Part shown: one piece after another, positions 1-9,268 of the stretch
How positions within the stretch are numbered: the stretch's first letter is position 1
Layout of the letters: the number at the start of each line of letters is the position of its first letter
NCBI RefSeq assembly: GCF_003626735.1
Contig: NZ_RBHX01000001.1
Span: 2,914,001-2,978,000 of the forward strand
Source of the DNA: Microbacterium sp. CGR2
GTDB taxonomy: Bacteria > Actinomycetota > Actinomycetes > Actinomycetales > Microbacteriaceae
DNA: 64,000 bases
Reading direction: 5' to 3'
Notes under the pieces: model-generated
What the model was told of the DNA's origin: nothing
Databases searched by the model: none
What the model saw: the letters and a program-made list of their open reading frames with translations, nothing else
Program-made: the position numbers and the translations under genes

Positions 1-214
1 CGGCGTGCTCGGCGAATCGGGGCACCTCGGTGATCGCCGACGGCCGCCCCGCGTATGAGCTGAGCAGCCGAGCGAGTTCGGCACGGAACTCCGGGTCCGC
101 GACGGCGGACTCATACGCCGCCGTCAGCTCGTCGATCGCCGCGATGAGGGACTCGGGCATGTAACGCCCGCCGAAGTCGCCGAAATAGGGTCCGTGCTGT
201 TCGCGCAGACTCAT
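1..214 (-). CDS. trpB: Tryptophan synthase beta chain, N-terminal part (cut by window edge)
   Basis: Only the first 71 codons lie in the window. The N-terminus carries the beta-subunit signature [16 protein letters not shown], followed by the helix that normally precedes the PLP domain. The enzyme condenses indole with serine in the last step of tryptophan synthesis, as part of the alpha2-beta2 complex. The ATG at 212-214 overlaps the TGA of trpC in an ATGA junction, which suggests translational coupling. The catalytic lysine lies beyond the window, so activity cannot be judged. trpA presumably follows outside. Confidence 0.93.
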   Translation of the reverse strand, partial: MSLREQHGPYFGDFGGRYMPESLIAAIDELTAAYESAVADPEFRAELARLLSSYAGRPSAITEVPRFAEHA

Positions 215-987
215 GATGCCTCCAGGAAGCTCTTCAGGGTGGCGACGGGGTCGCCGGTGACGAGCGCCTCGCCGATCAGCACGACATCGGCTCCCGCGGC
301 TCGGTAGTGGACCACGTCGGCGGGAGTGAGGACGGCGGACTCCGCGATCTTCACCGCGGTGGCGGGAATCCGATCGACCAGCCGACCGAAGAGGTCGCGG
401 TCGAGCTCGAGGGTGGTGAGATCACGGGCATTGACACCGATCAGAGGCGCTCCGAGGTCGATCGCGACCTCGAGCTCGTCTGCGGAGTGCGTCTCGACGA
501 GCGGCGTCATACCCAACTCGGAGATGAATCCGAACAGGTCGAGGAGCACGTCCTGTTCGAGGCCGGCGACGATCAGCAGCACCAGATCGGCGCCCGCCGC
601 GCGCGCCTCGAGGACTTGATATCGGGTCGCGATGAAGTCCTTGCGAAGCACCGGCAGCGAGACCCGGGCCGTGACGGCTTCGAGATCGGCGAGGCTGCCG
701 CCGAAGCGACGTTCCTCGGTGAGAACGCTGATCGCAGACGCTCCGCCGGTCTCGTAGAGCGACGCCTGATGGGCGGGGTCGGGAATCTCGGCCAGGGTGC
801 CGCGGGAGGGACTGGCGCGCTTCACCTCGGCGATGATCTTGACCCGGTCGGCGGGAGCGAGGAACGACAGGGCGTTCTTGGCTGCCGGACGATCCAGGGC
901 TTCCCGCTCCACGACCGCGAGCGGGCGTGACTGTGAACGACGCTCGGCGTCTGCGACTGCGCCGGCCGTCAGGTCGGCGAGGACCAC
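211..987 (-). CDS. trpC: Indole-3-glycerol phosphate synthase
   Basis: A 258-residue single-domain enzyme that converts CdRP (1-(o-carboxyphenylamino)-1-deoxyribulose 5-phosphate) to indole-3-glycerol phosphate. Recognisable (beta/alpha)8 motifs in order are [48 protein letters not shown] and VLIGEALV, so the catalytic Lys and Glu residues are present. The length fits a monofunctional TrpC rather than a TrpCF fusion. Translation starts at a GTG (985-987) sharing one base with the stop of the upstream small membrane gene, and ends in an ATGA overlap with trpB. Confidence 0.97.
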   Translation of the reverse strand: MVLADLTAGAVADAERRSQSRPLAVVEREALDRPAAKNALSFLAPADRVKIIAEVKRASPSRGTLAEIPDPAHQASLYETGGASAISVLTEERRFGGSLADLEAVTARVSLPVLRKDFIATRYQVLEARAAGADLVLLIVAGLEQDVLLDLFGFISELGMTPLVETHSADELEVAIDLGAPLIGVNARDLTTLELDRDLFGRLVDRIPATAVKIAESAVLTPADVVHYRAAGADVVLIGEALVTGDPVATLKSFLEAS

Positions 988-1217
988 TAGTGGGCCTTCG
1001 GCGAGTACTTGGGGCCCTTCACGCCGTAACCGGCCTTCGACATCGCCCAGCCCACAAGCGCTCCGATCGGGATGAGGACGGCCGAGATCGCGACGAGCAC
1101 GGGCATCTCGAAGCAGTAGAACACCGTGCCGGCGGCGAAGCCGACGAGCATGATCACGACGGCGGTCCAGGCCGCAGGCGAGTGTCCGTGGCCGGGGTCA
1201 GCGATCGAGTTGGTCAT
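987..1217 (-). CDS. HGxxPAAW family small membrane protein in the trp operon
   Basis: A 76-residue protein with the signature HGHSPAAW at residues 10-17, followed by two hydrophobic segments (about 18-36 and 42-61) and a basic tail. It matches the actinobacterial HGxxPAAW family, which recurs next to trpC; no molecular function is established. A strong GGAGGAGA Shine-Dalgarno precedes the ATG. Its stop shares a base with the trpC start. From position alone I infer a link to tryptophan metabolism or transport, as for the adjacent Trp-associated membrane protein. Confidence 0.85.
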   Translation of the reverse strand: MTNSIADPGHGHSPAAWTAVVIMLVGFAAGTVFYCFEMPVLVAISAVLIPIGALVGWAMSKAGYGVKGPKYSPKAH

Positions 1218-1265
1218 GTTCTCCTCCGGGGGACGACGTGCGGGGCGGGATCAAGTCTATCGGGG

Positions 1266-1856
1266 TCACCGTGTCGGATCGGTTCCGCGGGACAGGTCGT
1301 CCCACGAATCCACGGCATCCACAGGCCCGTCCTGCGCCGGGGCCGCGGTGTTCTCGGTGCGGTAGCGGCGTCCACCCGACTTCCAACGCCGCCACGTGAG
1401 CAGGACGAGCACGGATGCTGCGAGCAGAATCACCCACCCGACGAGGGCGATCACGGGCCACGGGGAGGGCGCGATCGACAGGACGACGTCTCCGAGAGCT
1501 CCGCCGCCCGCAAGCCCCGTCGCCTCGGTGACGGCTGGTGCGACTGCCTCGAGGGGCGAGGTCGTCAGAAGCTGGAGCGTCGACCAGCCGAGGAACACCG
1601 AGGTGGCTCCTGCGAGCACGGCGAAGATCACGCGAAACGCACGCCCGGCGATCGACAGCGCGGCCCCGAGGGCGAGCACCGCGAGGCTGAGCGGCGCCAG
1701 GAGGACGAGAGCAGAAGCCCCCGGCACCAGGATCGCCTCGCCGGCATCCGCTCGCTCGACCGTCAGCCAGGTCTGCGTCGACGAGATGATTCCGATCGCG
1801 CCGGCGAGGAGGAAACCCGAGACCGAAAGGGAGCGGCCCCGCTGGGCGAGACTCAC
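1266..1856 (-). CDS. Trp biosynthesis-associated membrane protein
   Basis: A 196-residue membrane protein of the family found in actinobacterial trp operons (Trp_oprn_chp type). It has an N-terminal hydrophobic segment, a loop with TQTWLTV, two further membrane segments around residues 55-100, and a fourth near residues 145-170 followed by a basic cytosolic tail. The GTG at 1854-1856 was chosen because it forms a GTGA overlap with the hisI stop; the longer reading would add an Arg-rich tail lying inside hisI. The role is unknown, and conserved position suggests an accessory to tryptophan synthesis. Confidence 0.85.
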   Translation of the reverse strand: MSLAQRGRSLSVSGFLLAGAIGIISSTQTWLTVERADAGEAILVPGASALVLLAPLSLAVLALGAALSIAGRAFRVIFAVLAGATSVFLGWSTLQLLTTSPLEAVAPAVTEATGLAGGGALGDVVLSIAPSPWPVIALVGWVILLAASVLVLLTWRRWKSGGRRYRTENTAAPAQDGPVDAVDSWDDLSRGTDPTR

Positions 1857-2236
1857 GGTTGCCCCACGCCGTCGACGGCGTGAAGATCGTGGGAGTCGAA
1901 GCAGGTGCGGGTTCCGGTGTGACACGCCGGCCCGGTCTGCTCCACCAGGAGGAGGATGGCATCACCGTCGCAGTCGAGACGCACTTCGCGGACCACCTGG
2001 ATGTTGCCGGACGTGTCGCCCTTGCGCCAGTACTCCTGACGCGACCGCGACCAGTACGTCGCACGCCCGGAGGTGAGGGTGCGTCGGAGCGCCTCCGCGT
2101 CGACCCAGGCGAGCATGAGCAATTCGTGGGTGTCCCACTGCTGCACGATCACGGGCGCCAGCCCGTCCGCATTGAAGACGACCTGCGCGACGCGATCGTC
2201 CACGGAGAGTTCGTCGTCTCGCTCCGGACCGGTCAT
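1853..2236 (-). CDS. hisI: Phosphoribosyl-AMP cyclohydrolase
   Basis: A 127-residue monofunctional HisI that opens the purine ring of PR-AMP in histidine synthesis. Visible motifs are the core around [15 protein letters not shown], the substrate loop [15 protein letters not shown], and the metal-binding segment RLDCDGDA ... [12 protein letters not shown], with the Cys residues expected for zinc. HisE activity is a separate gene here, about 1.6 kb upstream. The start forms an ATGA overlap with hisF and the end a GTGA overlap with the Trp-associated membrane protein, so histidine and tryptophan genes are co-transcribed. Confidence 0.96.
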   Translation of the reverse strand: MTGPERDDELSVDDRVAQVVFNADGLAPVIVQQWDTHELLMLAWVDAEALRRTLTSGRATYWSRSRQEYWRKGDTSGNIQVVREVRLDCDGDAILLLVEQTGPACHTGTRTCFDSHDLHAVDGVGQP

Positions 2237-2994
2237 CGGACGAGCACTCCTTCCGCGCGAAGCGCATCCTTGACATCGCCGACGGTCAGCGCGCCGGTGT
2301 GGAAGACGCTCGCGGCGAGCACGGCATCCGCTCCGGCCTTGATCGCGGGAGCGAAGTGCGAGACATCGCCGGCACCGCCCGAGGCGATGACCGGGACCGA
2401 CGCCACTTCCCGCATCAAACCCACCAGTTCGAGGTCGAACCCGTCGCGTGTGCCATCGGCGTCGATCGAGTTGACCAGCAGTTCACCCGCTCCGCGTTCT
2501 GCGGCCTCGCGCGCCCAGTCGAGCGCGTCGAGGGTCGTCTGCGTCCGTCCGCCATGGGTGGTGACGACGAAGCCCGACGCGGTGGTCTCTGCCCGCTTCA
2601 CGTCGAGCGAGAGGACGAGCACCTGCGCGCCGAAGCGGTCAGCGATCTCACCGACGAGGTCGGGACGGGCGATCGCGGCAGAGTTGACGCCGACCTTGTC
2701 GGCGCCGACCGCGAGCAGCCGAGCGACATCGTCGACGCTGCGCACTCCTCCGCCGACGGTGAGCGGCACGAAGACCTGCTCGGCGGTGCGCTGCACGACG
2801 TCGTAGGTCGTCGCACGGGCATCCACCGTCGCCGTCACATCGAGGAACGTGATCTCGTCTGCGCCCTGTGCCGCATAGTGTCTGGCGAGTTCGACGGGAT
2901 CACCCATGTCACGGAGGTTCTCGAAGTTGACACCCTTCACGACGCGACCGTTCGCGACGTCCAGGCAGGGGATGACGCGGCTGGCGAGAGTCAT
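2233..2994 (-). CDS. hisF: Imidazole glycerol phosphate synthase cyclase subunit
   Basis: A 253-residue (beta/alpha)8 enzyme that makes IGP and AICAR from PRFAR using ammonia supplied by HisH. It starts with [15 protein letters not shown], which includes the first catalytic Asp, and has LSLDVKRAE with the second. Phosphate-binding loops VGGGVRS and ASGGAG are present. The ATG at 2992-2994 shares its A with the TGA of hisG (TGATG). Upstream sequence open in the same frame is the hisG gene read out of frame. The partners hisH and hisA are not in this window. Confidence 0.97.
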   Translation of the reverse strand: MTLASRVIPCLDVANGRVVKGVNFENLRDMGDPVELARHYAAQGADEITFLDVTATVDARATTYDVVQRTAEQVFVPLTVGGGVRSVDDVARLLAVGADKVGVNSAAIARPDLVGEIADRFGAQVLVLSLDVKRAETTASGFVVTTHGGRTQTTLDALDWAREAAERGAGELLVNSIDADGTRDGFDLELVGLMREVASVPVIASGGAGDVSHFAPAIKAGADAVLAASVFHTGALTVGDVKDALRAEGVLVR

Positions 2995-3836
2995 CAGAGT
3001 CTCGCGTTGTGGATGGCGGTGACGAGGATGGCACGCGCGCCGAGGGCATACAGCTCGTCCATCACCGGGTTCACGCGGCTGCGCGCCACCATGACGCGCA
3101 CGGCCACCCACTCGGGGTCACGCAGCGGGGACACGGTCGGCGACTCGACACCGCCCGCGATCTTCACCGCGTCGTCGAGAAGCGCGACGGGCAGGTCGTA
3201 GTCGATCATCACGAACCGTCGGGCCACCATCACCCCGCGGAGCCGACGCAGCAGGGTCTCTGACCCTTCAGCGTCCGCCGGACCTGCGATCAGAACAGCC
3301 TCGGACTCAAGGATCACCGGACCGAACACATCGAGTCCTGCCTGACGCAGCGTGGTACCGGTCTCGACGACGTCGGCGACCGCGTCGGCGACGCCCAACC
3401 GAACGGCGGATTCGACGGCACCGTCCAACGGCACCAGGTCCACCGCGATGCCGCGCTCGTCGAGAAACGCGTCGACCAATCCGGGATAGGAGGTGGCGAT
3501 GCGAAGTCCGTCGAGCTCGGAGACGTCGGTGTAGCGACCGGACGGCGCGGCGAACCGGAAAGTCGAGCCGGCGAAGCCGAGCGCCTCGATCTCGCGGGCG
3601 CCGGGCATCCGTGCGTCGAGGAGGAGGTCGCGACCGGTGATGCCGACGTCGATGGCGCCGGAGCCGACGTAGGTCGCGATGTCCTTCGGGCGAAGGAAGA
3701 AGAACTCGACGTCGTTGTCGGCGTCGACGATGTGAAGCGTCTTCGGGTCACGGCGACCGGCGTAGCCGGCCTCCGCGAGCATGTCGGCAGCGGTCTCGGA
3801 GAGCGAGCCCTTGTTGGGAACAGCAATGCGCAGCAT
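2994..3836 (-). CDS. hisG: ATP phosphoribosyltransferase, long form
   Basis: A 280-residue enzyme that commits ATP and PRPP to histidine synthesis. It begins [14 protein letters not shown], has the PRPP loop as [14 protein letters not shown], and carries a C-terminal ACT-like regulatory domain (about residues 205-280). That marks it as the long, histidine-inhibited HisGL type that does not need HisZ. It sits 38 nt downstream of hisE, and the hisE-hisG pair is the usual actinobacterial order. No separate promoter is evident in the short gap, so it is probably expressed with rpe and hisE. Confidence 0.97.
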   Translation of the reverse strand: MLRIAVPNKGSLSETAADMLAEAGYAGRRDPKTLHIVDADNDVEFFFLRPKDIATYVGSGAIDVGITGRDLLLDARMPGAREIEALGFAGSTFRFAAPSGRYTDVSELDGLRIATSYPGLVDAFLDERGIAVDLVPLDGAVESAVRLGVADAVADVVETGTTLRQAGLDVFGPVILESEAVLIAGPADAEGSETLLRRLRGVMVARRFVMIDYDLPVALLDDAVKIAGGVESPTVSPLRDPEWVAVRVMVARSRVNPVMDELYALGARAILVTAIHNARL

Positions 3837-3874
3837 GGATGGCTTTCAGTTCGATGGGGACGGAACGGAGCGCA

Positions 3875-4138
3875 TCACAGATGTCGGTAGACGTCCTGCA
3901 GGCTGAGGCCCTTCGCGAGCATCATCACCTGCAGGTGGTACAGCAACTGCGAGATCTCTTCCGCCGCAGCGGCATCCGACTCGTACTCGGATGCCATCCA
4001 GACCTCGGCGGCCTCCTCGACGATCTTCTTGCCGATCGTATGCACGCCACCGTCGAGCTCCGCGATCGTCCGCGAGCCCTCGGGTCGGGTCTCCGCTTTT
4101 TCACTGAGCTCGGCGAACAGCTCGTCGAAAGTCTTCAC
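3875..4138 (-). CDS. hisE: Phosphoribosyl-ATP pyrophosphatase
   Basis: An 87-residue MazG-like all-alpha pyrophosphohydrolase that converts PR-ATP to PR-AMP, the step between HisG and HisI. The metal-binding helix [17 protein letters not shown] and the later [17 protein letters not shown] supply the acidic residues expected for Mg2+. Translation starts at GTG (4136-4138), which overlaps the TGA of rpe as GTGA. Length and N-terminus fit the stand-alone actinobacterial HisE. Confidence 0.95.
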   Translation of the reverse strand: MKTFDELFAELSEKAETRPEGSRTIAELDGGVHTIGKKIVEEAAEVWMASEYESDAAAAEEISQLLYHLQVMMLAKGLSLQDVYRHL

Positions 4139-4815
4139 CCTTCCAGGCTAGCGGCTCGCGCACGGTCCCTGAGCCGGGTGACGGCGGCCTCGATGTCATC
4201 GGCGCCGTACACGGCGGATCCTGCGACGAACGTGTCGGCTCCGGCTGCCGCAGCCTGCTCGATGGTGCTGTCGGAGATGCCTCCGTCGACCTGGAGCCAG
4301 ACCTGCGACCCGCGACGGCGCACCTCGTCGGCGAGTGCGCGCAGCTTCGGCATCGTCTCGGGCATGAAGCCCTGTCCGCCGAAACCTGGTTCAACGGTCA
4401 TCACGAGGATCTGATCGAACTCCTCCAGCACTTGATAGAGACCGTCGACGGGTGTGTCCGGCTTGACGGCCACACCCGCTCGCGCACCGATGTCGCGGAT
4501 CCGCCGGGCGAGTGCGATCGGATCGGCGGCGGCCTCGAGATGGAACGTGACGCTGGCGGCTCCCAGCTCGGCATACCCGGGCGCCCACTGATCAGGGTCG
4601 GTGATCATGAGATGAACGTCGAGCGGAATCGGGCTGGTGGCCTGGATCCGCTCGACCATCTGCGGTCCGAACGTCAGGTTCGGGACGAAGTGATTGTCCA
4701 TCACGTCGACGTGTGCGAAATCGGCTGAGGCGATCCGGGCGAGATCGGCCTGCATGTTCACGAAGTCGGCGGCGAGGATGCTGGGGTTGATGCGCGGGGC
4801 GCGAGGCATTTCCAC
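4135..4815 (-). CDS. rpe: Ribulose-phosphate 3-epimerase
   Basis: A TIM-barrel epimerase of about 226 residues that interconverts ribulose 5-phosphate and xylulose 5-phosphate in the pentose phosphate pathway. Motifs are [43 protein letters not shown] and QVDGGIS, with the catalytic Asp pair and metal ligands present. Two starts are close together: a GTG at 4813-4815 with a GGAAG box at good distance, and an ATG at 4807-4809 two codons later; I used the GTG. It lies 4 nt after rsmB and overlaps hisE, an arrangement that also links it to PRPP-consuming histidine synthesis. Confidence 0.95.
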   Translation of the reverse strand: MEMPRAPRINPSILAADFVNMQADLARIASADFAHVDVMDNHFVPNLTFGPQMVERIQATSPIPLDVHLMITDPDQWAPGYAELGAASVTFHLEAAADPIALARRIRDIGARAGVAVKPDTPVDGLYQVLEEFDQILVMTVEPGFGGQGFMPETMPKLRALADEVRRRGSQVWLQVDGGISDSTIEQAAAAGADTFVAGSAVYGADDIEAAVTRLRDRARAASLEG

Positions 4816-4819
4816 GGTC

Positions 4820-6343
4820 TCAGTCTTCCCGCTCCGCGGTGCTCGCGATAGCCGTGCGTCGGAGCAGGGTGAGGAACATCGCATCCGTGCCGTGTCGATG
4901 GGGCCAGAGCTGAACACTTCCGCCGTCCGCACGGCCCTCGTCGGCCAGGTCGATGGGTGACTGTGCGAGATTCCTGACCACAGCGCGCGCGTCGAGCTCT
5001 TCGATGTCGGAGCGGGACCGCAGCACTTCCTGGACCACGCCGACTGTTTCGGCGAGGTGCGGGGAGCACGTCGCATACGCCACGATGCCCCCGGGCGCGA
5101 GAGCGTCCAACGCGGCGCTGAGCAGACCTTCCTGCAGCGGCACGAGCTCTGCGACGTCGGCCGGCGACTTGCGCCACCGTGCCTCCGGGCGGCGGCGGAG
5201 TGCGCCGAGGCCCGTACATGGTGCATCGACGAGGATGCGATCGAACTGCCCGGCATGGGTGCCGCCGAAATCCCGTCCGTCCTGTTCGTGCACAGGGACG
5301 TCGCCAGGAACGGCGCGCAGAGCGTTGCGCACGAGGCGGGCTCGCGTGGGCACGATCTCATTGGCCTCGAGCAGTGCACCGCGCTGGAGGGCGACCGCTG
5401 CCAGCAGCGCTGTCTTGCCACCGGGGCCGGCGCAGAGGTCGAGCCACCTCTCCCCCGCACGGACCGGGGCGGCGTCTGCCAATGCCAGCGCCACGAGCTG
5501 GGAGCCTTCGTCCTGCACACGCACCGCACCTCCGGAGGCCGCCACGGAGCGCCGCGGGTCTCCACCCGGTGAGGCGAACGCGGTCGCCGCGAAAGGACGC
5601 CGCGGGTCGGCCGGCTCGGCGAGGCCCGGCAGGGCGACGAGCGTGACCTCCGGAGAAGCGTTGTCGGCTTCGAGGAGCTCTTCGAGCTCGTCGACACGGC
5701 CTTCGGCGGCGAGAGCGCGCCGCAGAGCCCGGATCACCCAGACCGGATGCGCCGACCGCAGCGCGAGCCGCTCGTCGTCGGATCGTGCAGTCTGCTCGAT
5801 CTTCTCCTGCCACTGCTCGGGAGTGTCCCGGGCGACTCGACGAAGCACCGCGTTGGTGAAACTGGCCGCGCCCCGGCCGGCGACGGTCGCGACGAGATTC
5901 ACGGATTCATTCACCGCCGCATGCGGTGCGACCCGGGTCGCCAGCAGCTGATGGACAGCCAGCCTGAGGGCGTCGAGGACGGCAGGATCGATGCCGTCGA
6001 TCCCCCGCTCGGCTGCAGAGACGATGATCGCGTCGTACATCCCTCGTCGGCGCAGGGTGCCGTACGTGAGCTCGGTGGCCAGCGCGGCATCCTGCGGCGT
6101 GAGACCCGCATCGGCGATCGCCGTCGGCAGGAGAAGGTTCGCGTAGGCGTCGGAATCCGACACCGCGCGGAGCACGTCGTAGGCGACCCGCCGTGCCGGC
6201 TGCACGATCCGCGTCTGGCCGCCGCTGCCCGAACCTCTTTGCCGGCCGCTACCGCCCTGGTGACCCGCGCGTCGCGCGTCGGGTGCGCCGTCGCGCGGCT
6301 CTCGCCGCTGTCGCGACGGTCGTCGCTGTCCGGAATCGCTCAT
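4820..6343 (-). CDS. rsmB: 16S rRNA (cytosine-5) methyltransferase, RsmB/NOP family
   Basis: A 507-residue protein with a basic, low-complexity N-terminal tail (residues 1-45, rich in Arg, Gly and Ser), a NusB-like RNA-binding domain (about 50-185) and a SAM-dependent Rossmann methyltransferase domain. The SAM motif is LDLCAGPGGKTALLA; the two catalytic cysteines are in DAPCTGLGALRRRPE and ATCSPH. The family methylates C967 of 16S rRNA. The ATG at 6341-6343 forms an ATGA overlap with fmt, and fmt-rsmB is a widely conserved translation-related pair. The long tail is typical of actinobacterial members. Confidence 0.94.
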   Translation of the reverse strand: MSDSGQRRPSRQRREPRDGAPDARRAGHQGGSGRQRGSGSGGQTRIVQPARRVAYDVLRAVSDSDAYANLLLPTAIADAGLTPQDAALATELTYGTLRRRGMYDAIIVSAAERGIDGIDPAVLDALRLAVHQLLATRVAPHAAVNESVNLVATVAGRGAASFTNAVLRRVARDTPEQWQEKIEQTARSDDERLALRSAHPVWVIRALRRALAAEGRVDELEELLEADNASPEVTLVALPGLAEPADPRRPFAATAFASPGGDPRRSVAASGGAVRVQDEGSQLVALALADAAPVRAGERWLDLCAGPGGKTALLAAVALQRGALLEANEIVPTRARLVRNALRAVPGDVPVHEQDGRDFGGTHAGQFDRILVDAPCTGLGALRRRPEARWRKSPADVAELVPLQEGLLSAALDALAPGGIVAYATCSPHLAETVGVVQEVLRSRSDIEELDARAVVRNLAQSPIDLADEGRADGGSVQLWPHRHGTDAMFLTLLRRTAIASTAERED

Positions 6344-7275
6344 GATCCTGCCCTCAGCCCTTCTGTGTCGCGCTGTCCGCGCCACCAGTCGACCGCGCTC
6401 ATCGCACCTTTGCCGGCCGGCTGGACGCGGGTCACCGACAGCGGCGCTGAGGCCGTGCCGATCAGGAGTGCGGATCTCGTGCTCTCCATCTCACCGGGCT
6501 CCAAGACGACATCGGTCGTCCCGCCAGAGGCAGGTGAGGGTGACGCTTCGAGGATCTTCACTCGTTGACCCGCGACCGTGGTGTGCGCGCCAGGCTCAGG
6601 AGTGACTCCGCGGAAGCGCGCGAAGACGGCATCGAGGGGCAGGGACCAGTCGAGCAGCCCGTCGGCGAGCGAGAGCTTGGGAGCGAAGGTCGCCTGCCCC
6701 TGCTGCGGCACGGCCCGGGCTGACCCGTCGGCGATCGCCGCGACCACGTCTGCGGTCAGCTCCGCACCGTCCAGAGCGAGCGCGTCGAGGGCCTCTGCCG
6801 CTGTCGCGTCGGCCCGGACATCGATGGTCCGCGCAGCGAACACGTCGCCCGCGTCGAGCTCGGCGACGAGCTGGAACACACTGGCGCCCAACTCTCGGTC
6901 TCCCGCGATCAGCGCACGCTGGACAGGCGCTGCGCCACGCCAAGCCGGCAGCAGCGAGAAGTGCAGATTGATCCAGCCGGCATCCGGTGCGGACAGCAGA
7001 GGCTCGCGCACAAGACCGCCGTACGCGACGATGACCCCCAGTTGCGGGTGCAACGCCGTGATCTGCGCTGTCGTCTCGTCATCCAGCCGCGCCGCCTTGA
7101 TCACGGGGAGCCCGAGTTCGTCGGCGGCCTGAGCGACAGCAGACGGTGTCAGCACCCGTTTGCGTCCGAGCGGTGCGTCCGGGCGCGTGACGACGGCGGC
7201 GATGTCGTGCAGCGTCGCGAGACGTCGCAGGGTGGGCACAGCGGCAGCGGGTGTGCCGGCGAAGACGAGGCGCAT
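6340..7275 (-). CDS. fmt: Methionyl-tRNA formyltransferase
   Basis: A 311-residue enzyme that formylates initiator Met-tRNA using 10-formyltetrahydrofolate. The N-terminal formyltransferase domain begins MRLVFAGTPAAAVPTLRRL and contains NLHFSLLPAWRGAAP (the SLLPxWRG signature with its His) and LDAGDVF. The C-terminal OB-like tRNA-binding domain follows from about residue 205. It lies 18 nt downstream of priA and overlaps rsmB in an ATGA junction. The length matches the family. Confidence 0.97.
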   Translation of the reverse strand: MRLVFAGTPAAAVPTLRRLATLHDIAAVVTRPDAPLGRKRVLTPSAVAQAADELGLPVIKAARLDDETTAQITALHPQLGVIVAYGGLVREPLLSAPDAGWINLHFSLLPAWRGAAPVQRALIAGDRELGASVFQLVAELDAGDVFAARTIDVRADATAAEALDALALDGAELTADVVAAIADGSARAVPQQGQATFAPKLSLADGLLDWSLPLDAVFARFRGVTPEPGAHTTVAGQRVKILEASPSPASGGTTDVVLEPGEMESTRSALLIGTASAPLSVTRVQPAGKGAMSAVDWWRGQRDTEGLRAGS

Positions 7276-7293
7276 GAAGGTTCTCCGGAAGGG

Positions 7294-9252
7294 TCAGAGC
7301 TCTGGATCGAGGATATCGAGGCGCACGGACAGCGTGTTCTTGGTCGTGCGACCGCGAACACGTCGCCCGTTCACCGCTTCGGCCACCACGGCGGCACGCA
7401 GAGTGGTGGCGACACGGCCTCCTGCGCTGTAGTCGAAGCGGACGAGCGCGCGCACCCGCGGGGGGACATCGTCGGACTCGATGGGCACCGGGCCGAGGAC
7501 GGCATCCGCCGGCAGCGCCAGCTCACCGAGTGCGGCCAGAGCACGGCCGACGGCGGCCGCCGATCCCTCGACGAGTGCCACGCGGGCGATCGGTGGCATA
7601 TGCAGCGGTGCGCGGCTCTCCAATTCGGAACGGGCGTAACCCGCATGATTCCAGGTCGCGAGAGCCTTGGCCACGGCGCCGTCCACCCCGACGAGATGAA
7701 TGGGGGCTGCCGGCGCAGCGAGGGCAGCCGCGTTCGACCACCACCGCAGGCACGCCTCCCCGATGCGCAGGTCGGGCGCCTGCAGCATGCGCGGTCCGTC
7801 CAGCAGGACGACCGCACGATAGCCCCCCTCGGCGAGCGGTTCCGCGCCGCGGGTCGCCACCACGAGGCTCGGCTTCGCGTCGACGCGCTCCACAGGATGA
7901 GCGCTGTCAGCCACGATGACGCGGATGCCGGGGAACGCCCGACCGAGTTCGTCCGCCGTCCGTTCGCTTCCGGAAGACGCCAACCGCAGCTTCGTCGAGG
8001 AGCACGCAGGACACACCCACGCACGATCGCCGCGGCCACACCAGCCGCAGACGGGCACGGCCCCGCGGTGGCGTGCACCGAGGGGTCCGCCGCAGTGGGG
8101 ACAGCGGGCGGGGGCGCGGCACTCCGCGCAGACGAGCGACGGCGAGAAGCCCGGTCGCGACACCTGCACCAGAACGGGTCCCTCCGCCGCCGCGGTACGC
8201 GCAGACAGGAAGGCCGACGACGGCATGCGCTGTGCCGTCGGCTGTTCCATCTCCTGCGGCGTGCTCAGCACAACGCGGGGCAGCACACGCCGTGCCGCTC
8301 GCACCTCTTCCAGCCATCCGTGTGCCACCAGCCGCTCAACGTCGGTCGTGCGGGTGTGACCGACGAACAGCAGCGCCGACTGCTCGAGCTCCTGGCGGAG
8401 CAGCGCCGCGTCGCGGGCGTTCACGTAGGGTGCGAGCGGCTCTCCGAGGAGAGGATCGCCGTCGTCCCAGATCGCGACGAGACCGGCCTCGACCGGAGAG
8501 TAGACCGCGGAACGATTCCCCACCACGATGCACGGAGCATCCTCGAGCGTGCGGAGGAAGCCCCGATATCGATCCGGGTTGCTCTGACGGGAATCGTGTC
8601 GCACGACGGACTCGGCGGGTACGACCAGTTCGAGTGCTGCATGCAGCTGGTCGAGGTCGCGGTGGTCGGGCACCACGAGAATCGCCGAACGCCCGGACGA
8701 CAGCATCCGAGCCGCCGCGGCGGCCATGAGCTGAGCCCAGGCCGGCATCCCGTGCAGCAGCTGGGGAATCGCCTCGACGGCGGCCCGTCCGCCGTCGCTG
8801 AGAACGGCGTCGAGTCCGGCGTAGACGTCGAGAACCTCCTGTGCTCTCGCGAGTCCCGCCTCGTCCGGTGCGGCTGCGGCAGCATCCCGGGTCCAGGCCT
8901 TCTCGACGCGCACCTGGCGCTTCGGGATCACGAGGCGGAGGATGTCGGATGCCGACCCCGCGGCGCGATCTGCCACCCGGCGGGCAAGGCGGTGCAGGCG
9001 CTCCGGCAGGACCGGCACCGATGAGACGACGCTGTCGACCTCCGACAGCGGTCGGTCGGCATCGTCTTCCGTGTCGATCTCGACGACGTATCCGTCGACC
9101 ACTCTTCCTGCGGTGCGCAGCGGTACACGCACCCGGACGCCGAGTGGCACCTCGCCCAACTCCGCGGGCAACGCGTAGTCGAAGAGGCGGTCGAGCTGCG
9201 GCAGCGGAGAATCGAGGAGCACGCGCGCGATGCGTCTGTTCTCGGACGTCAT
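7294..9252 (-). CDS. priA: Probable replication restart protein PriA, helicase-degenerate
   Basis: A 652-residue actinobacterial PriA. The N-terminal 3'-DNA-binding domain is clear (about residues 8-110, RVLLDSPLPQLDRLFDYALP). The zinc module has paired cysteines in CAECRAPARCPHCGG and CGWCGRGDRAWVCPAC. The Walker A loop of the helicase core is not recognisable, and the DEAH box position reads WDDGDPLLGE, so ATP hydrolysis and unwinding are doubtful. This is known for actinobacterial PriA, which is annotated as a non-helicase restart protein. The gene sits between metK and fmt as in mycobacteria. Confidence 0.92.
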   Translation of the reverse strand: MTSENRRIARVLLDSPLPQLDRLFDYALPAELGEVPLGVRVRVPLRTAGRVVDGYVVEIDTEDDADRPLSEVDSVVSSVPVLPERLHRLARRVADRAAGSASDILRLVIPKRQVRVEKAWTRDAAAAAPDEAGLARAQEVLDVYAGLDAVLSDGGRAAVEAIPQLLHGMPAWAQLMAAAAARMLSSGRSAILVVPDHRDLDQLHAALELVVPAESVVRHDSRQSNPDRYRGFLRTLEDAPCIVVGNRSAVYSPVEAGLVAIWDDGDPLLGEPLAPYVNARDAALLRQELEQSALLFVGHTRTTDVERLVAHGWLEEVRAARRVLPRVVLSTPQEMEQPTAQRMPSSAFLSARTAAAEGPVLVQVSRPGFSPSLVCAECRAPARCPHCGGPLGARHRGAVPVCGWCGRGDRAWVCPACSSTKLRLASSGSERTADELGRAFPGIRVIVADSAHPVERVDAKPSLVVATRGAEPLAEGGYRAVVLLDGPRMLQAPDLRIGEACLRWWSNAAALAAPAAPIHLVGVDGAVAKALATWNHAGYARSELESRAPLHMPPIARVALVEGSAAAVGRALAALGELALPADAVLGPVPIESDDVPPRVRALVRFDYSAGGRVATTLRAAVVAEAVNGRRVRGRTTKNTLSVRLDILDPEL

Positions 9253-9268
9253 CAGGACCGAGGTCCTG

